DNA of 64,000 nt from Chionoecetes opilio (lineage: Eukaryota > Arthropoda > Malacostraca > Decapoda > Majidae), in contig JACEEZ010004901.1 of the NCBI GenBank assembly GCA_016584305.1, forward strand, positions 296,014 to 360,013. Direction: 5' to 3'. A program made the position numbers and the translations under genes. Positions 37,967 through 47,328 of this stretch are shown here, piece after piece (positions within the stretch are counted from its first letter, which is position 1; every line of letters starts with the position of its first letter). Below the pieces are notes generated by a model, which saw only the letters and a list, made by a program, of their open reading frames with translations, ran no database searches and had not been told where the DNA came from.

Positions 37967-39218
37967 TCTTCTTCTTCTTCTTCTTGTGACCTTAGTCGCT
38001 TAGTATCGCTTCATAGGTCCTCTTCCACTTCGTCTCCTTCGTTAACAAAACTTGTTAACTCTTCCCCTGTTTATTTCACCTGGGAAAGACATTTTGATCA
38101 GTTTTCAATCCTTGGATTATCATCCTAATTCATTGTCTATTTTGTGTTCTGATCTCCGAACACTGCGTTAGGAACACTTTGGTGAGGTTTACAATACTTT
38201 CAGTTTCCTTTCTGTCCCCATACAGCCCCAACACCGTACACAGGGCCCCGTCTTTCTGCTCTAGTCTCCTGTCCCACTCCTCTCTGCCTAGGACTGTTAC
38301 TATTGACGCTATAAGCTTTTCCCTCTGACTCCTATACTTGTTGCATTCCACAATGACATGTTCTACAGTTTCTTTCTCTCCTACCCTGCAGCTACAATTC
38401 TGGTTCTCCAGTTCCCTGTTCCTTCCGTTGACTTCCAAGGTGCCTGTTCTTGCTTTATAGAGTAACTTACTACCCCAGTCTCCTACATGCCAGGTCACCC
38501 CCTCTGGTTTCTGTTTCCACCTGTACCACTGCAACGTTGATTTCCTGGCCATTCCTTCCTGCCATTTAACTAGCCCATTATTCTCAATTTTCTTTTTGAT
38601 ATCTATTATCTCCATCCTGTTCCATTCCTCTCCCACAGTTTCTCTCCTTTTCAATCTCTCTAGTTCCTTCTTCCAGGTGGAACTTGATCTATTTTCCTGG
38701 GATATTTTCTTTGCCCATCTATCATCACTAAGTCTTTCAATTTTCTTGTGGAACACCAGTTTTCCTTTAATTATCCTTTCCCTGAAGGTGCTCCATCCCA
38801 TGTCTCCCCTTATGGCCTCTACGGCAGTGCTCCTACAAGCTCCTAGTCCCCATCTGCCTACTATGTTCTGAGTCTTTTCCAAGTGCATGATGTCTCCTTC
38901 CCTGTACTGAGTCACTTCTGACCCATATAGGCAATGGGGTACAGCCACCCCTTTCCATAAACTCCTGCCTACCTCATATTTATTAATGACTCTATTACCA
39001 CCATTTATAATCATGCCTGTCATCCTCCTTGCCTTGCCTTCATTAAGTTTCCTCTGCTTTTCACCGCCTATCCCTTCCTTGTTTACTTCCATTCCTAGGT
39101 ATATATACTTTTCTACTACTTCTAAGTCTGCATTTTGGTCTTGTTCATAGCATAACTCATCAGTATATAACGAACAAGCCACTTGAAGCCAGCAAATATG
39201 GTTGCAGAGCAGCACCAA
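37967..39218 (-). mobile_element. 5'-truncated LINE (family J)
   Basis: This is a non-LTR retrotransposon 3' part on the minus strand with one long frame (next entry). The transcript end is marked by a (GAA)n tail (37970-37985, reading minus). The 3' UTR contains CCTCTTCCACTTCGTCTCCT in plus orientation, repeated at 63617-63650, where another 3' end of the family lies. The 5' break is near 39190-39218, before any reverse-transcriptase catalytic block, so the copy cannot move by itself. Confidence 0.7.
38130..39218 (-). CDS. LINE ORF2 C-terminal segment (family J), 362 codons
   Basis: The frame starts after the reverse-transcriptase catalytic region. It opens with the thumb-like YIYLGMEVNKEGIG block and runs on with KARRMTGMIINGGNRVINKY and SLWKGVAVPHCLYGSEV, the usual layout behind the RT palm in RTE/CR1-type LINE proteins. 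Near the end is a knuckle, CSCRVGEKETVEHVIVEC (CxC-x9-H-x4-C), likely nucleic-acid binding. It is uninterrupted over 362 codons, so the copy is fairly young or not yet decayed. It lacks the endonuclease and RT palm, so no activity is expected. The first Met lies in sequence unlike the rest and is probably not a real start. A diverged relative lies at 2828-3008. Confidence 0.7.
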   Translation of the reverse strand: MVLLCNHICWLQVACSLYTDELCYEQDQNADLEVVEKYIYLGMEVNKEGIGGEKQRKLNEGKARRMTGMIINGGNRVINKYEVGRSLWKGVAVPHCLYGSEVTQYREGDIMHLEKTQNIVGRWGLGACRSTAVEAIRGDMGWSTFRERIIKGKLVFHKKIERLSDDRWAKKISQENRSSSTWKKELERLKRRETVGEEWNRMEIIDIKKKIENNGLVKWQEGMARKSTLQWYRWKQKPEGVTWHVGDWGSKLLYKARTGTLEVNGRNRELENQNCSCRVGEKETVEHVIVECNKYRSQREKLIASIVTVLGREEWDRRLEQKDGALCTVLGLYGDRKETESIVNLTKVFLTQCSEIRTQNRQ

Positions 39219-39341
39219 TGTTCAGTATGCACAGGCCTTCCAAAGCTTCCTTCACCCAACAACCGGACGCCATTTTCTCGTTATCAGAAGAGCCACCACC
39301 AAGTAAAAGACCCGTAAATCACAACTTATCACGTCTCTTAA

Positions 39342-40256
39342 AGTAATCGTCCAGACCATTTCATCATTCCTGATTTAATGCAGTCAAAATATAGCCATGA
39401 TCGAGTATATCAACAATATGTTGTCACATTTTGCATCCAGTCACCCGTTTTTAAATGATCCGCATTCAAAATCTGTAAATTCCCCGTGCTCTCAAAACAC
39501 AACTGTTTATCAGCAGACGACGCACCATGGGTCGGCGACGTCACAACAGGGAGCCTCCCAGTACCGCCTGATACATATGCGCGGGGACTCTGAGAAAAAT
39601 GTAGTACTTGGGGAATTTTGGGTGTTTCTGATATATTTTTTGTGCGATGTGGCATGTACTTACATCCTGTGTGGGTGCAGCGTGGGGGCTGTGCCTTTAC
39701 CGAGAGCTTAGCACCCATTTGCAAACTGTGGGGCGACGATATATGTGTGCAGATGTGTGCAGCGGCGGCAAGCGGCGGGGAGCGGCGGGTAGTAGCAAGG
39801 CCACCGAGATGAGAGGGCTGCAGTACCCTGGCTATTACCAGCCGCTCCCCGTCGCTCCAAAGGTCTGCACACATATATCGTCGCCGTGTGGGTTGTGAAT
39901 GGGTGCTAAGCTCTCGGGAATGGCACGGCTTTCTTGCCGTGCCCATGCAGGATGCAAGTATGTGCCGTGTCGCACAAAAACTATACCAGAAGCACCCAAA
40001 ATTCCCCAAGTACTACATTTTTCTCAGAGTCTCCGTGTGTTTGTGTCGGGCGGGGCTGGGAGGCTTACCTCTTGTGTCGTCGCCAGCAAGTTTCGCGCCA
40101 CGGCTGGAATGTGGCTGTTGTTTTTCCCGCGCTTTTTACAAAAGTCATGTTTTTAGGGAAATAAGGCGTGAAAATGAATATTTTTTTGTGGATTAGGTAT
40201 TTTGAATGACCATTCAACATAATTATGCAAAGAAAAAATGGGTCTGGACGATTACT
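39342..40256. mobile_element. large fold-back element flanked by TTAA
   Basis: The tips AGTAATCGTCCAGACC and GGTCTGGACGATTACT are perfect inverted repeats flanked by TTAA (39338-39341 and 40257-40260). Arms extend inward for about 450 bases: GAGAAAAATGTAGTACTTGG at about 39593 pairs with its complement at about 40005, and CGACGATATATGTGTGCAGA at about 39733 pairs at about 39865. The centre is near 39810. The TTAA suggests a piggyBac-type target, but the ends lack the usual CCC start. The 199-codon minus frame at 39410-40009 is an artefact of the palindrome. A solo right end of this family lies at 53050-53190. Confidence 0.7.
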
Positions 40257-40260
40257 TTAA

Positions 40261-41064
40261 TAGAATAAATATCTACAAATCTTTGAGATTCTTTGTTGTT
40301 CCCGCGCGAAAAAGGTTGGACCGCTTCTTTTGGCGGGAATTTTGAGGCGTCTGTTGTGGGGGGGAAGCAGCCCAACCGCCATTACCCTCTCCCCTCCCGC
40401 ACCGCCTCTCCTACATAATGCATTCCTTAACACTACAATACTAAAATGAAGGAAAAAACACTTGAATAGAGAAATCGAGCATGGCATCGCCCAGGCCCTC
40501 CCAGCTGGTCACCAGCCAGCCATAGCAACGATAACTTAGAAGTAAAATACCAATGCAACGTGCGACTGAACGGCAACACTCAACAATCTAGCATTATGCA
40601 CATTCCTTATCAAGCTCTAACAACGTAGGTCCTCCTGTTCCAGCTTTTTACTTTTTTCACCCTACTACAAATGCTATAGCTTGTTTTACCAATGAACTAT
40701 TACTAATATTACTTACGCGTCAGGAGGTTGGTGTGGCGGTGGCAAGGAGGAGGAGCGGCGGCCAAATGACTTGTGTGGGGTGAGTGGCTGAGAGCAGTGG
40801 TGGCGGAGCGGGCCGAGCGGCAGCGGCTTGGCCCACGCGTCCTCCCCACCCAGACACCAGCGAGTCCAGCTATACTTTATCTTCAACCATTATTTTGACC
40901 TTATTCCACGTGTTTAAACCTCCTGAAAATATTTTTATTATATTGATGGATGATTATTGCATTACAAAAAAATTGATTTCACAACGTATGTCATGGCAAA
41001 GGCGGCAAAATAAATATCAAGTGAAGCTTGTCATTATTTGATGGATATTTTAAGGCGTCAGTAG
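40261..41064. other. background, no gene established
   Basis: GC-rich patches (40380-40420 and 40735-40860) give short Ala/Pro-rich frames without recognisable domains. This is the sequence between the fold-back and the LINE. Confidence 0.35.
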
Positions 41065-41071
41065 GCTACGC

Positions 41072-41428
41072 TTGTTGATCCTTATGGACGATACGGTATT
41101 GTTATCGACGAGTAGGGCAAACATGATAAGGAGGTTGTCATTGCTATGTCAGTTTTGTAAGAATTATGGCATGAAAGTGAATAAGACAAAGACTAATTTC
41201 ATGGTTATCTGTGGTTCGGATGCTGACAGGCTTCCTATGATTGTAGATGGACTGGTTGTGAATCACTGTCAACGCTACACTTACCTCGGCTCACCCTTCA
41301 CGGCAGACGGCTCTGCGTCGTCGGCGGTCAAGGCTCACGCTGAGGATAAGATGGCTCACTTTAATAAATTTGTTTCCTTTTTGCATACTAATAATGACGT
41401 GCCCTTCATTGTAAAGAAGAGTGTTTGA
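41072..41428 (+). pseudogene. LINE family K RT palm/thumb fragment
   Basis: The frame opens LILMDDTVLLSTSRANMIRR, the catalytic xxDD block of a non-LTR reverse transcriptase with Met in place of the usual Tyr/Phe-Ala. Then come NYGMKVNKTKTNFMVI and YTYLGSPFTADGSASS (thumb). It ends at IVKKSV, where the downstream frame takes over with a short overlap. The upstream RT blocks are missing. Whether LMDD is the family norm or a change in this copy cannot be decided here. Confidence 0.7.
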
Positions 41429-42188
41429 TGCTGTAGTATTATCTGCTGTCTTGTATGGATGTGAGTCGTGGCTGAATGCAGATTTGAAACCAATAGTTAA
41501 ACTATATAACTGGTCACTTAAACAGATGCTGGGAGTCCGAGGTACGACTTGTAATGATCTTTGTTACATCGAGTCAGGGTGTCCACCTATACAAGCTCTT
41601 GTTAAAAGTAGACAAAGAAAGTTTTTTGCGAATATGTACGCGGAGCGATCTAGGATGGATGATGACCCTTTAGGATTTGCTTTGCGAATCGTACTGGACA
41701 CGAGATATAATACCAAGACTTATGTGTCAGATCTTATAAACAATAATATTGATGACTGTGCAGTAGCAATGGATACACTTAAAAATAACACCATGCATTC
41801 TGCATCATCAAGAAGAATAACCTACTTAAATGTCATGAATCCCAACTTAACAGTGCAATCTTTGTATATTGAAAAGCATAACATCAGTGAATTATATAGA
41901 TTAGCTTATACACGCTTCCGTGTGTCAGCTCACTCTTTAGCTATAGAGGCAGGCAGGTGGAATAGGAGGGGACGCGGCCGTCTCCCGGTGGATGAGAGGC
42001 TGTGTCCCTGCGGCAAGATACAGACCGAAGAACATGTCATGGCTGAGTGTCCCTTATCTAGTGATGTTCGCAACGTTTATTGTATCAAAAGTATCTATGA
42101 TTTATTCTCAAAAACAATGACCGATGATGATGTGTGTACACACACATATACAAAATATTACGGATATATGCGTAAATCTTTAGGTTGA
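41421..42188 (+). CDS. LINE family K C-terminal segment, 255 codons
   Basis: It continues the preceding frame after an indel near 41425: VLSAVLYGCESWLNADLKPI (the LLYGCExW thumb-end block), LKQMLGVRGTTCNDLCYIES, then a long linker and a terminal knuckle CPCGKIQTEEHVMAEC (CxC-x7-H-x4-C). It ends SLG-stop just before the 3' UTR. The frame is uninterrupted. Not a functional gene on its own. Confidence 0.7.
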   Translation: MFDAVVLSAVLYGCESWLNADLKPIVKLYNWSLKQMLGVRGTTCNDLCYIESGCPPIQALVKSRQRKFFANMYAERSRMDDDPLGFALRIVLDTRYNTKTYVSDLINNNIDDCAVAMDTLKNNTMHSASSRRITYLNVMNPNLTVQSLYIEKHNISELYRLAYTRFRVSAHSLAIEAGRWNRRGRGRLPVDERLCPCGKIQTEEHVMAECPLSSDVRNVYCIKSIYDLFSKTMTDDDVCTHTYTKYYGYMRKSLG

Positions 42189-42318
42189 ATGAAGATTTAT
42201 AATTTAGTTATTCATCATAATTATGTATTCTTTTGTTGGACCATAGGATATGTTGTATGTGAATTTTCTTTGTATTGGTGTGGTCAATAAAATATCTAAT
42301 CTAATCTAATCTAATCTA

Positions 42319-42424
42319 GCTACAGCTAGACAGATAGACGAACTCATAGTAGAACCGGTAGAATGAGAGCGCCTTACACACACACACACCGCACGTTATC
42401 ACACACACACACACACACAACGGA
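42319..42424. repeat. short repeat relic and (AC)n
   Basis: GCTAGACAGATAGACGAACT plus CATAG (42326-42350) matches, in reverse complement, the right part of the inverted repeat at 55889-56050. It is followed by interrupted (AC)n at 42376-42419. Confidence 0.6.
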
Positions 42425-42697
42425 TACTCCGTAGTGTAGAGGTAGCACGCTCGGCTCACAATCGAGAAGTCCCGGTTTCGATCCCCGGGCGGAGCGGAGA
42501 CAGATGGGCTGTTTCCTTAAAACCCGAGCCCCTGTCCGCCCAGGAGTGAATGGGTACCGGGTGTTAGCCGGGGGTTGTTACCCGCCTCCCGGGGTGGTGG
42601 CTTCGGCCAACACTAAGGATGAATGATAAGAATGTTGATATGGAGACGGGGCCATACGAGTGCAGATCAGGCCCTGTAAAATACAACTAGATGAATA
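42425..42697 (+). mobile_element. tRNA-Val-derived SINE (family B), copy 1
   Basis: The head, CTCCGTAGTGTAGAGGTAGC then CTCGGCTCACAATCGAG and GGTTTCGATCCCCGGGCGGAG, aligns with tRNA-Val(CAC). It has an A-box TAGTGTAGAGG, an anticodon loop CTCACAA giving CAC, and a B-box with one extra T. The tRNA-unrelated body follows (GAATGGGTACCGGGTGTTAG, CTCCCGGGGTGGTGGCTTCG). The 3' end is GGCCCTGTAAAATACAACTA then GATGAATACAC, merging into (AC)n. It is flanked by (AC)n on both sides. Copy 2 at 60059 is about 90% similar by eye. Confidence 0.85.
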
Positions 42698-42769
42698 CAC
42701 ACACACACAGACACACACTCATACACACACACACACACATATACAGACAAACACATGACAAGTCAGTAC

Positions 42770-42965
42770 AAGCTCCATTCCCAGGGATTTTTCCACTGAG
42801 AAATTCGGGCGGTTACTGTCCCCTTGAGCAAGGGGATGGGTGTGTGTGGTGTGTGAGGTCCCAGCATTACCCATATATCGATAATAATGAGCTCCAAGCT
42901 CGCATCGGGAGGGTGAAACTGGCGATCACGAGTTCGACTCGCGTGGACAAGACCATGGGTGAATG
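42770..42965 (+). other. tRNA-like segment, possible third SINE type
   Basis: A B-box-like GAGTTCGACTC lies at about 42930, downstream of CAAGCTCGCATCGGGAGGGT, reminiscent of a tRNA 3' half. It lies between microsatellites. No clear A-box is seen. Confidence 0.3.
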
Positions 42966-42968
42966 ACA

Positions 42969-43016
<48 letters not shown>

Positions 43017-43046
43017 AATATGAAGGTTCCTGTGTTTCAAATTTAA

Positions 43047-43137
<91 letters not shown>

Positions 43138-43168
43138 TGTGCGTGTTTGTGTGTGTGTGCGTGTGTCT
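42966..43168. repeat. (AC)n and (GT)n arrays in opposite phase
   Basis: (AC)n at 42966-43012 is followed after about 38 bases by (GT)n with GC interruptions at 43050-43168. Together they form a large imperfect inverted repeat. The long Cys/Val and Thr/His frames are artefacts. Confidence 0.9.
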
Positions 43169-43392
43169 GAAACTGGTTCACAAATAGTGTGGGAAATGAT
43201 TGGAATGGACTCAGTAGACAGGTAGTTAGTGCGGAGTCATTAGAGAGCTTTAAAAGAAGGCTAGATAAATTCATGGATGGGGATGAAAGGTGGATGTAAG
43301 TAGTGTTAAGTAACAGAAACTACCTCGTGCAGGTCTCACGGCCTCTTGTAGCTTCCTTATTTTCTTATGTTCCTATGTTCTTATGTGTCCTA
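43169..43392 (+). mobile_element. solo 3' end of the CR1/jockey-like LINE
   Basis: It matches the end of the LINE at 27150-30240: CAGGTAGTTAGTGCGG, AGCTTTAAAAGAAGGCTAGA, TGGATGGGGATGAAAGGTGG, then CCTCTTGTAGCTTCCTTATT and a TTCTTATGTTC tail. The partial translation includes SFKRRLDKFMDGDERW, the usual last block of such ORFs. This copy is clean and serves as a reference for the corrupted copy. Confidence 0.8.
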
Positions 43393-43558
43393 GACGAATG
43401 ACAGCCATATCTGAAGGAACTGGTGATGGATGAGGGAGGAAAGGAGACAGGGAGAGAGGGAGGGAAGGAAGGGGGGGAGGGAGGGAGGGAGGGAGGGAAG
43501 GGGAGAAGACAGGGAAAGAGTGACTAAAGTACATCTTAAAAATGTGCTACACCGCACA

Positions 43559-43598
<40 letters not shown>

Positions 43599-43599
43599 A
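43393..43599. repeat. (GGGA)n and (AC)n
   Basis: Purine-rich (GGGA)n-type sequence at 43438-43515 and (AC)n at 43555-43592. Confidence 0.85.
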
Positions 43600-44123
43600 T
43601 AGGTGGGCGCGATAACGAAAAAATGTATCACGATAACCGATAAATCGATAACGATAACCTTATCGGCGATAACCGATAATCGATAACTGGCGATAAATTT
43701 ATCGCCCGATAAGGCAATAACCGATAAATCGATAAATCCAAAATTCCGATACTAGCGATAACGATATTGATATTTTGAATAAAAAATCTTAAATGCTATC
43801 AGTAAACTGTTAGAAAACCCTTCATTTACCTTTTGCACACCAATATCTTCTAAATTCAATGTTTATCCTGTCTCTTCACTAATGAAAAGTACTGTTTTTA
43901 AGTAAAATAACTACATTTGAAAGTTTAAATTACTAAAAATGTCTTTTGCACGTCTCGCCCCTGTGCTAAACTGGAACCAAAAAATAAAATTATCGATTAT
44001 CGCTAGTTTGGAACCAAAAGTATGGGCGATACCGATGAATCGATAACGCGGGAGTTTTTTTTATCGGATAATCGATAACCCGATATCGTTATCGCGATAA
44101 ATTATCGCGATAACGCCCACCGA
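43600..44123. mobile_element. hAT-like MITE with (CGATAA) motif clusters
   Basis: The tips TAGGTGGGCGCGATAAC and GCGATAACGCCCACCGA are near-perfect inverted repeats. About 150 bases inside each end are packed with CGATAA/TTATCG words: ATAACCGATAAATCGATAAC on the left, GATAATCGATAACCCGATAT on the right. The middle is AT-rich and non-coding. A TAGGTGGGC-like start and subterminal repeats are usual for hAT-type elements. The flanks are (AC)n, so the 8-bp duplication cannot be judged (5 of 8 match). Confidence 0.65.
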
Positions 44124-44342
44124 TGCACACACACACACACACACACACTTGCAAAGAAAAGTACAGTACAAAGGTAAAACGAATATATAAAAAGTGACAA
44201 TGACGAAAAAGATATAGAAAATGACACACCTCACACACAAAAAAAGAAAAGCAGAAACCAAAAATGAAAAGCATGACTTTAGGCTTTTGGCATCGCCCAT
44301 GGTACCTTAGCTCATCTCACCTAAGGCTCATGGCACCTTATG

Positions 44343-44420
44343 GCAGTGTTTCTTAACCTTTTTGCCACCACGCTATTTTTAGTGGTTTGTCCCTGCCTCC
44401 ATGCCCCCCCTTCACTCCTT
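44343..44420 (+). mobile_element. hAT-like left end fragment
   Basis: CAGTGTTTCTTAACCTTTTT followed by GCCACCACGC is the style of hAT termini. No matching right end is found in the window. Downstream GCCCCCC and CACGCCCCCC words at 46165-46200 may be its counterpart, with the Harbinger-like unit and microsatellites between them. Uncertain. Confidence 0.4.
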
Positions 44421-44554
44421 CAACCAAGATATTCAAAATATTCCCAAATCAGAAAGAAAACTGAAAAAATGCGTATTTATAACACTTTTATTGTTCACAT
44501 AATTATTCAAAAACACCTTGCATATACCCAGCATATTTAGTTACATCACGTTTA

Positions 44555-45317
44555 AAGGCCGCCGCACACCAGAAGCTAGGCGCACTCGTAGGTGTGCTGC
44601 ATGTCTGAATTGCTGCAGTGGTTATTCAGTTAGGTACCTCAGACCAGAAACTATGCTATGTAGACCATGCGCTATGTGACGAGGCCACATAGCTTCAGAT
44701 TGCCTGGGGAGTGAATTTTTCCGGCATGGCTTTGGTTGTGCATGCTTGGTAGAGCGTTTCTTCTCAGTGTGATGATTGATGTGGCGGGGTGAGGAGAGTC
44801 GCGTCATCTGTCAAGGCCACCACACGCTGTCTCGCCCGTGATTTTGCACCCGTGGTGCAAACAGCTGAAGATGAAGGAACTTATTGAGGGAATGAAAAAG
44901 TACCCTTGCTTATATATATACATATATTATATGGGTTTCTTATATCCTTTTCAATCAGCAACAAAACATTCTTGAACTGTGAAGGTGATCATCGAAAATA
45001 TTGTTTGAATTTTTCTTCATCACAGCAAAGTTCCTGTACCAGATGACGGTACTCGCCAAAATGTTCTCTTTTCAGGTTTGTTTCGTGTAGCCACTTCCTC
45101 CTCTTCTTGGACACTACCAAAGCCAGCAACAAAATTTCTTCATCTGACTCATCACCACACCACAGAGCACAACAAACAGTCTGTCCATCTTGAATATCAG
45201 CATGGAACTGAGGGCATAGCTTGAGATATGTGTCTTCTGGTGTACGGACGAAATAGCGTGCATAGCTAACACACATACGTAGTGTAGCTCGCGTAGCTTC
45301 TGGTGTGCGGTGGCCTT
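44555..45317. mobile_element. Harbinger/PIF-like element, deleted
   Basis: The tips AAGGCCGCCGCACACCAGAA plus GCTA on the left and TAGCTTCTGGTGTGCGGTGG plus CCTT on the right are inverted repeats. A transposase N-terminal frame lies inside on the minus strand (next entry), while the DDE part is missing. No 3-base target duplication is evident. Confidence 0.65.
44989..45276 (-). pseudogene. Harbinger transposase N-terminal fragment
   Basis: The frame encodes DESDEEILLLALVVSKKRRK, WLHETNLKREHFGEYRHLVQ and ELCCDEEKFKQYFR. This matches the N-terminus of PIF/Harbinger (DDE_4-type) transposases: a run of hydrophobic residues before a basic RRKR patch, W(V/L)HxxxxxRxxxGEYxxLVQELxxDxxxFxxYFR. The catalytic DDE domain that should follow is gone, and the frame stops right after QYFR, where a splice site or deletion may lie. 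The N-terminal 45 residues look unrelated and the Met is not reliable. Confidence 0.7.
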
Positions 45318-45414
45318 CGCTTCAAGCGAAGGGATAATAATAATTAGGGTGCGACCGCACTGAGAGTGAGAAAGCGAGCGATCGAGAGCTTTATTATAAA
45401 TAGATAACACTCTG

Positions 45415-45940
45415 GTCGTATAATAATAATAATAATGATAATAATAATAATAATAACAACAATAATAATAATAATATCAACTAAGACAATTGTTGTATAA
45501 CAGTGCCAGGTGGGATTCGAACCCTGAACAGGGCGTCGTGGCCACCCCTCCACACGGAGGTTACTAACCTCTCCATAACCTCCGTGTGGAGAGGTGGCTG
45601 CGGCGCCCTGTCCAGGGGTTCAAATCTGACCTGTCACTGTTATACAATGATAATAATAATAGTAATATCTGATAATGATATTAATAATATAATAGGGATA
45701 ATACTAATATAAATACTAAAAAATAGTAATACATGTAAGTGATGTACCATAAGAATGATAATATGACAATAATAATGTGACTTATAAAGATGATAGTAAT
45801 AATGATAATTTTGATAAAATAATATTAATAGTAATAATAGTGATAATAATAATTATAATAATAACAATAATAATAATAATATCAACAATGATAATGATGA
45901 TAACGATAATGATAATGATGATCATAATAATAATGATAAA

Positions 45941-45972
<32 letters not shown>

Positions 45973-45990
45973 AAAATAATATTGCATAAA
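45415..45990. repeat. (TAA)n/(GATAAT)n trinucleotide-rich region
   Basis: (TAA)n at 45419-45478, then after the fold-back at 45490-45649, mixed AAT/GAT repeats to about 45975. Ile-rich frames are artefacts. Confidence 0.9.
45490..45649. repeat. tRNA-like fold-back, second example
   Basis: The arms of about 75 bases start TTGTATAACAGTGCCAGG on the left and end CCTGTCACTGTTATACAA on the right, meeting near 45568 at a CACACGGAGGTTA...TAACCTCCGTGTGG stem. Each arm has a B-box-like core: GGTTCGAATCC as the complement of 45512-45524, and GGGTTCAAATC at 45616-45626. The architecture equals that of the unit at 1623-1738: two convergent T-arm-like cores and a long stem. It sits inside the (TAA)n region. 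Confidence 0.7.
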
Positions 45991-46379
45991 AGTCTACTGA
46001 GTTAGTGAAACCTGGCAAGATGTCACCGCAGAGTTTTTCACACATTATTTCTCTGTACAGACTTTCTTCGCGCCCCCTCGCGAGCGAGCTTCATGTATGT
46101 TCAAGCGAAGGCCGAGCGTAAAGTTAAATGCTTGACAGTTATTCCTATCTCTCTCTTGGCTCACGCCCCCCTAGGTAATTACTCACGCCCCCCCCTCAGG
46201 GTGTACGCCACCTTAGGGGGGGAGGGCATCTAAGTCGGAACATTATACTGTAGATAGGATGCTGCTCTAGCTCGTGAAGTATAGCAACATTGAAGGCTCA
46301 TTGGTCAGTGGCAGATGATAACCCAGGTGAACATTGGAATGCTCAAGAATAGAGATAGGCCGTGTTCATATTTGCAATA
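45991..46379. other. background with G/C runs, no gene seen
   Basis: Contains CAAGCGAAGGCC, also seen at 45322 in part, and CACGCCCCCC words possibly from a hAT end. No coding sequence. Confidence 0.35.
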
Positions 46380-47009
46380 GAGTGTGGTGTGGGTTCAGGG
46401 TGTGTGATGTACAGTGCGTGGAGTGTGGTGTGGGTTCAGGGTGTGTGATGTACAGTGCGTGGAGTGTGGTGTGGGTTCAGGGTGTGTGATGTACAGTGCA
46501 TGGAGTGTGGTGTGGGTTCAGGGTGTGTGATGTACAGTGCGTGGAGTGTGGTGTGGGTTCAGGGTGTGTGATGTACAGTGCATGGAGTGTGGTGTGGGTT
46601 CAGGGTGTGTGATGTACAGTGCATGGAGTGTGGTGTGGGTTCAGGGTGTGTGATGTACAGTGCGTGGAGTGTGGTGTGGGTTCAGGGTGTGTGATGTACA
46701 GTGCATGGAGTGTGGTGTGGGTTCAGGGTGTGTGATGTACAGTGCGTGGAGTGTGGTGTGGGTTCAGGGTGTGTGATGTACAGTGCATGGAGTGTGGTGT
46801 GGGTTCAGGGTGTGTGATGTACAGTGCATGGAGTGTGGTGTGGGTTCAGGGTGTGTGATGTACAGTGCATGGAGTGTGGTGTGGGTTCAGGGTGTGTGAT
46901 GTACAGTGCGTGGAGTGTGGTGTGGGTTCAGGGTGTGTGATATACAGTGCGTGGAGTGTGGTGTGGGTTCAGGGTGTGTGATGTACAGTGCGTGGAGTGT
47001 GGTGTGAGT
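46380..47009. repeat. 41-bp minisatellite, 15 exact-length copies
   Basis: The unit is GAGTGTGGTGTGGGTTCAGG plus GTGTGTGATGTACAGTGCRTG. It starts at 46380 and every 41 bases to 46995, with no length change. Only one site varies regularly (GCGTG or GCATG), and there is one G-to-A change in copy 14. The variable-site order over copies 1-15 is G G A G A A G A G A A A G G G. The last unit decays after about 15 bases. The period is not a multiple of three, so it is not coding. Confidence 0.97.
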
Positions 47010-47264
47010 TGTAAGAGTTGCTTTAAGAGGGGAGGCTGCAGTTGCTTAAATTTCGGAGGCTGCAGCTGCTCCCATGTATCTGTTTTTCTTATGTATTCCT
47101 ATGTGTCACTGAGGTGCTGGGATGATCGGAGGGGACACGGAAGGGTCACCATCAAGCGTGCGCGCCTCCCCCATTAGTAGGGGAAGGTGGGGCAAATTAG
47201 TGCCATTTGCCATTATTTGTGCCATTACTTCCCCGATAGTATTTCATCATGGCGGCAATCCTAG
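47010..47264. other. background, LINE-tail-like word
   Basis: TTTTTCTTATGTATTCCTATG at about 47083-47103 is reminiscent of the CR1-like LINE tail. Nothing else is seen. Confidence 0.3.
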
Positions 47265-47328
47265 TCCTGGCGGCAAGGTCCGTCCTGGCTGCAAGGTCCG
47301 TCCTGGCTGCAAGGTCCGTCCTGGCTGC
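47265..47328. repeat. 18-bp tandem repeat, 3.6 copies
   Basis: The unit TCCTGGCTGCAAGGTCCG starts at 47265, 47283, 47301 and 47319. The first copy has GGCGGC in place of GGCTGC. Confidence 0.9.

Larger units (their letters stand above)
41065..42318 (+). mobile_element. 5'-truncated LINE (family K) with (CTAAT)n tail
   Basis: It begins at the reverse-transcriptase catalytic box and runs to a 3' end marked by AATAAAATAT followed by (CTAAT)n at 42294-42318. Coding is split by one frameshift (next two entries). The N-terminal part of the same family is the fragment at 16935. Tandem pentanucleotide 3' tails are common in non-LTR elements that reverse-transcribe without poly(A). Confidence 0.75.

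Noticed and set aside
39410..40009. 199-codon minus frame as a possible gene
   Set aside because: It lies wholly within the near-palindromic fold-back element. Its two halves are antisense images of each other and no domain is seen.
46380..47009. CRISPR-like regular array
   Set aside because: Units are contiguous 41-bp copies with no unique spacers, in a eukaryotic context. It is a minisatellite.
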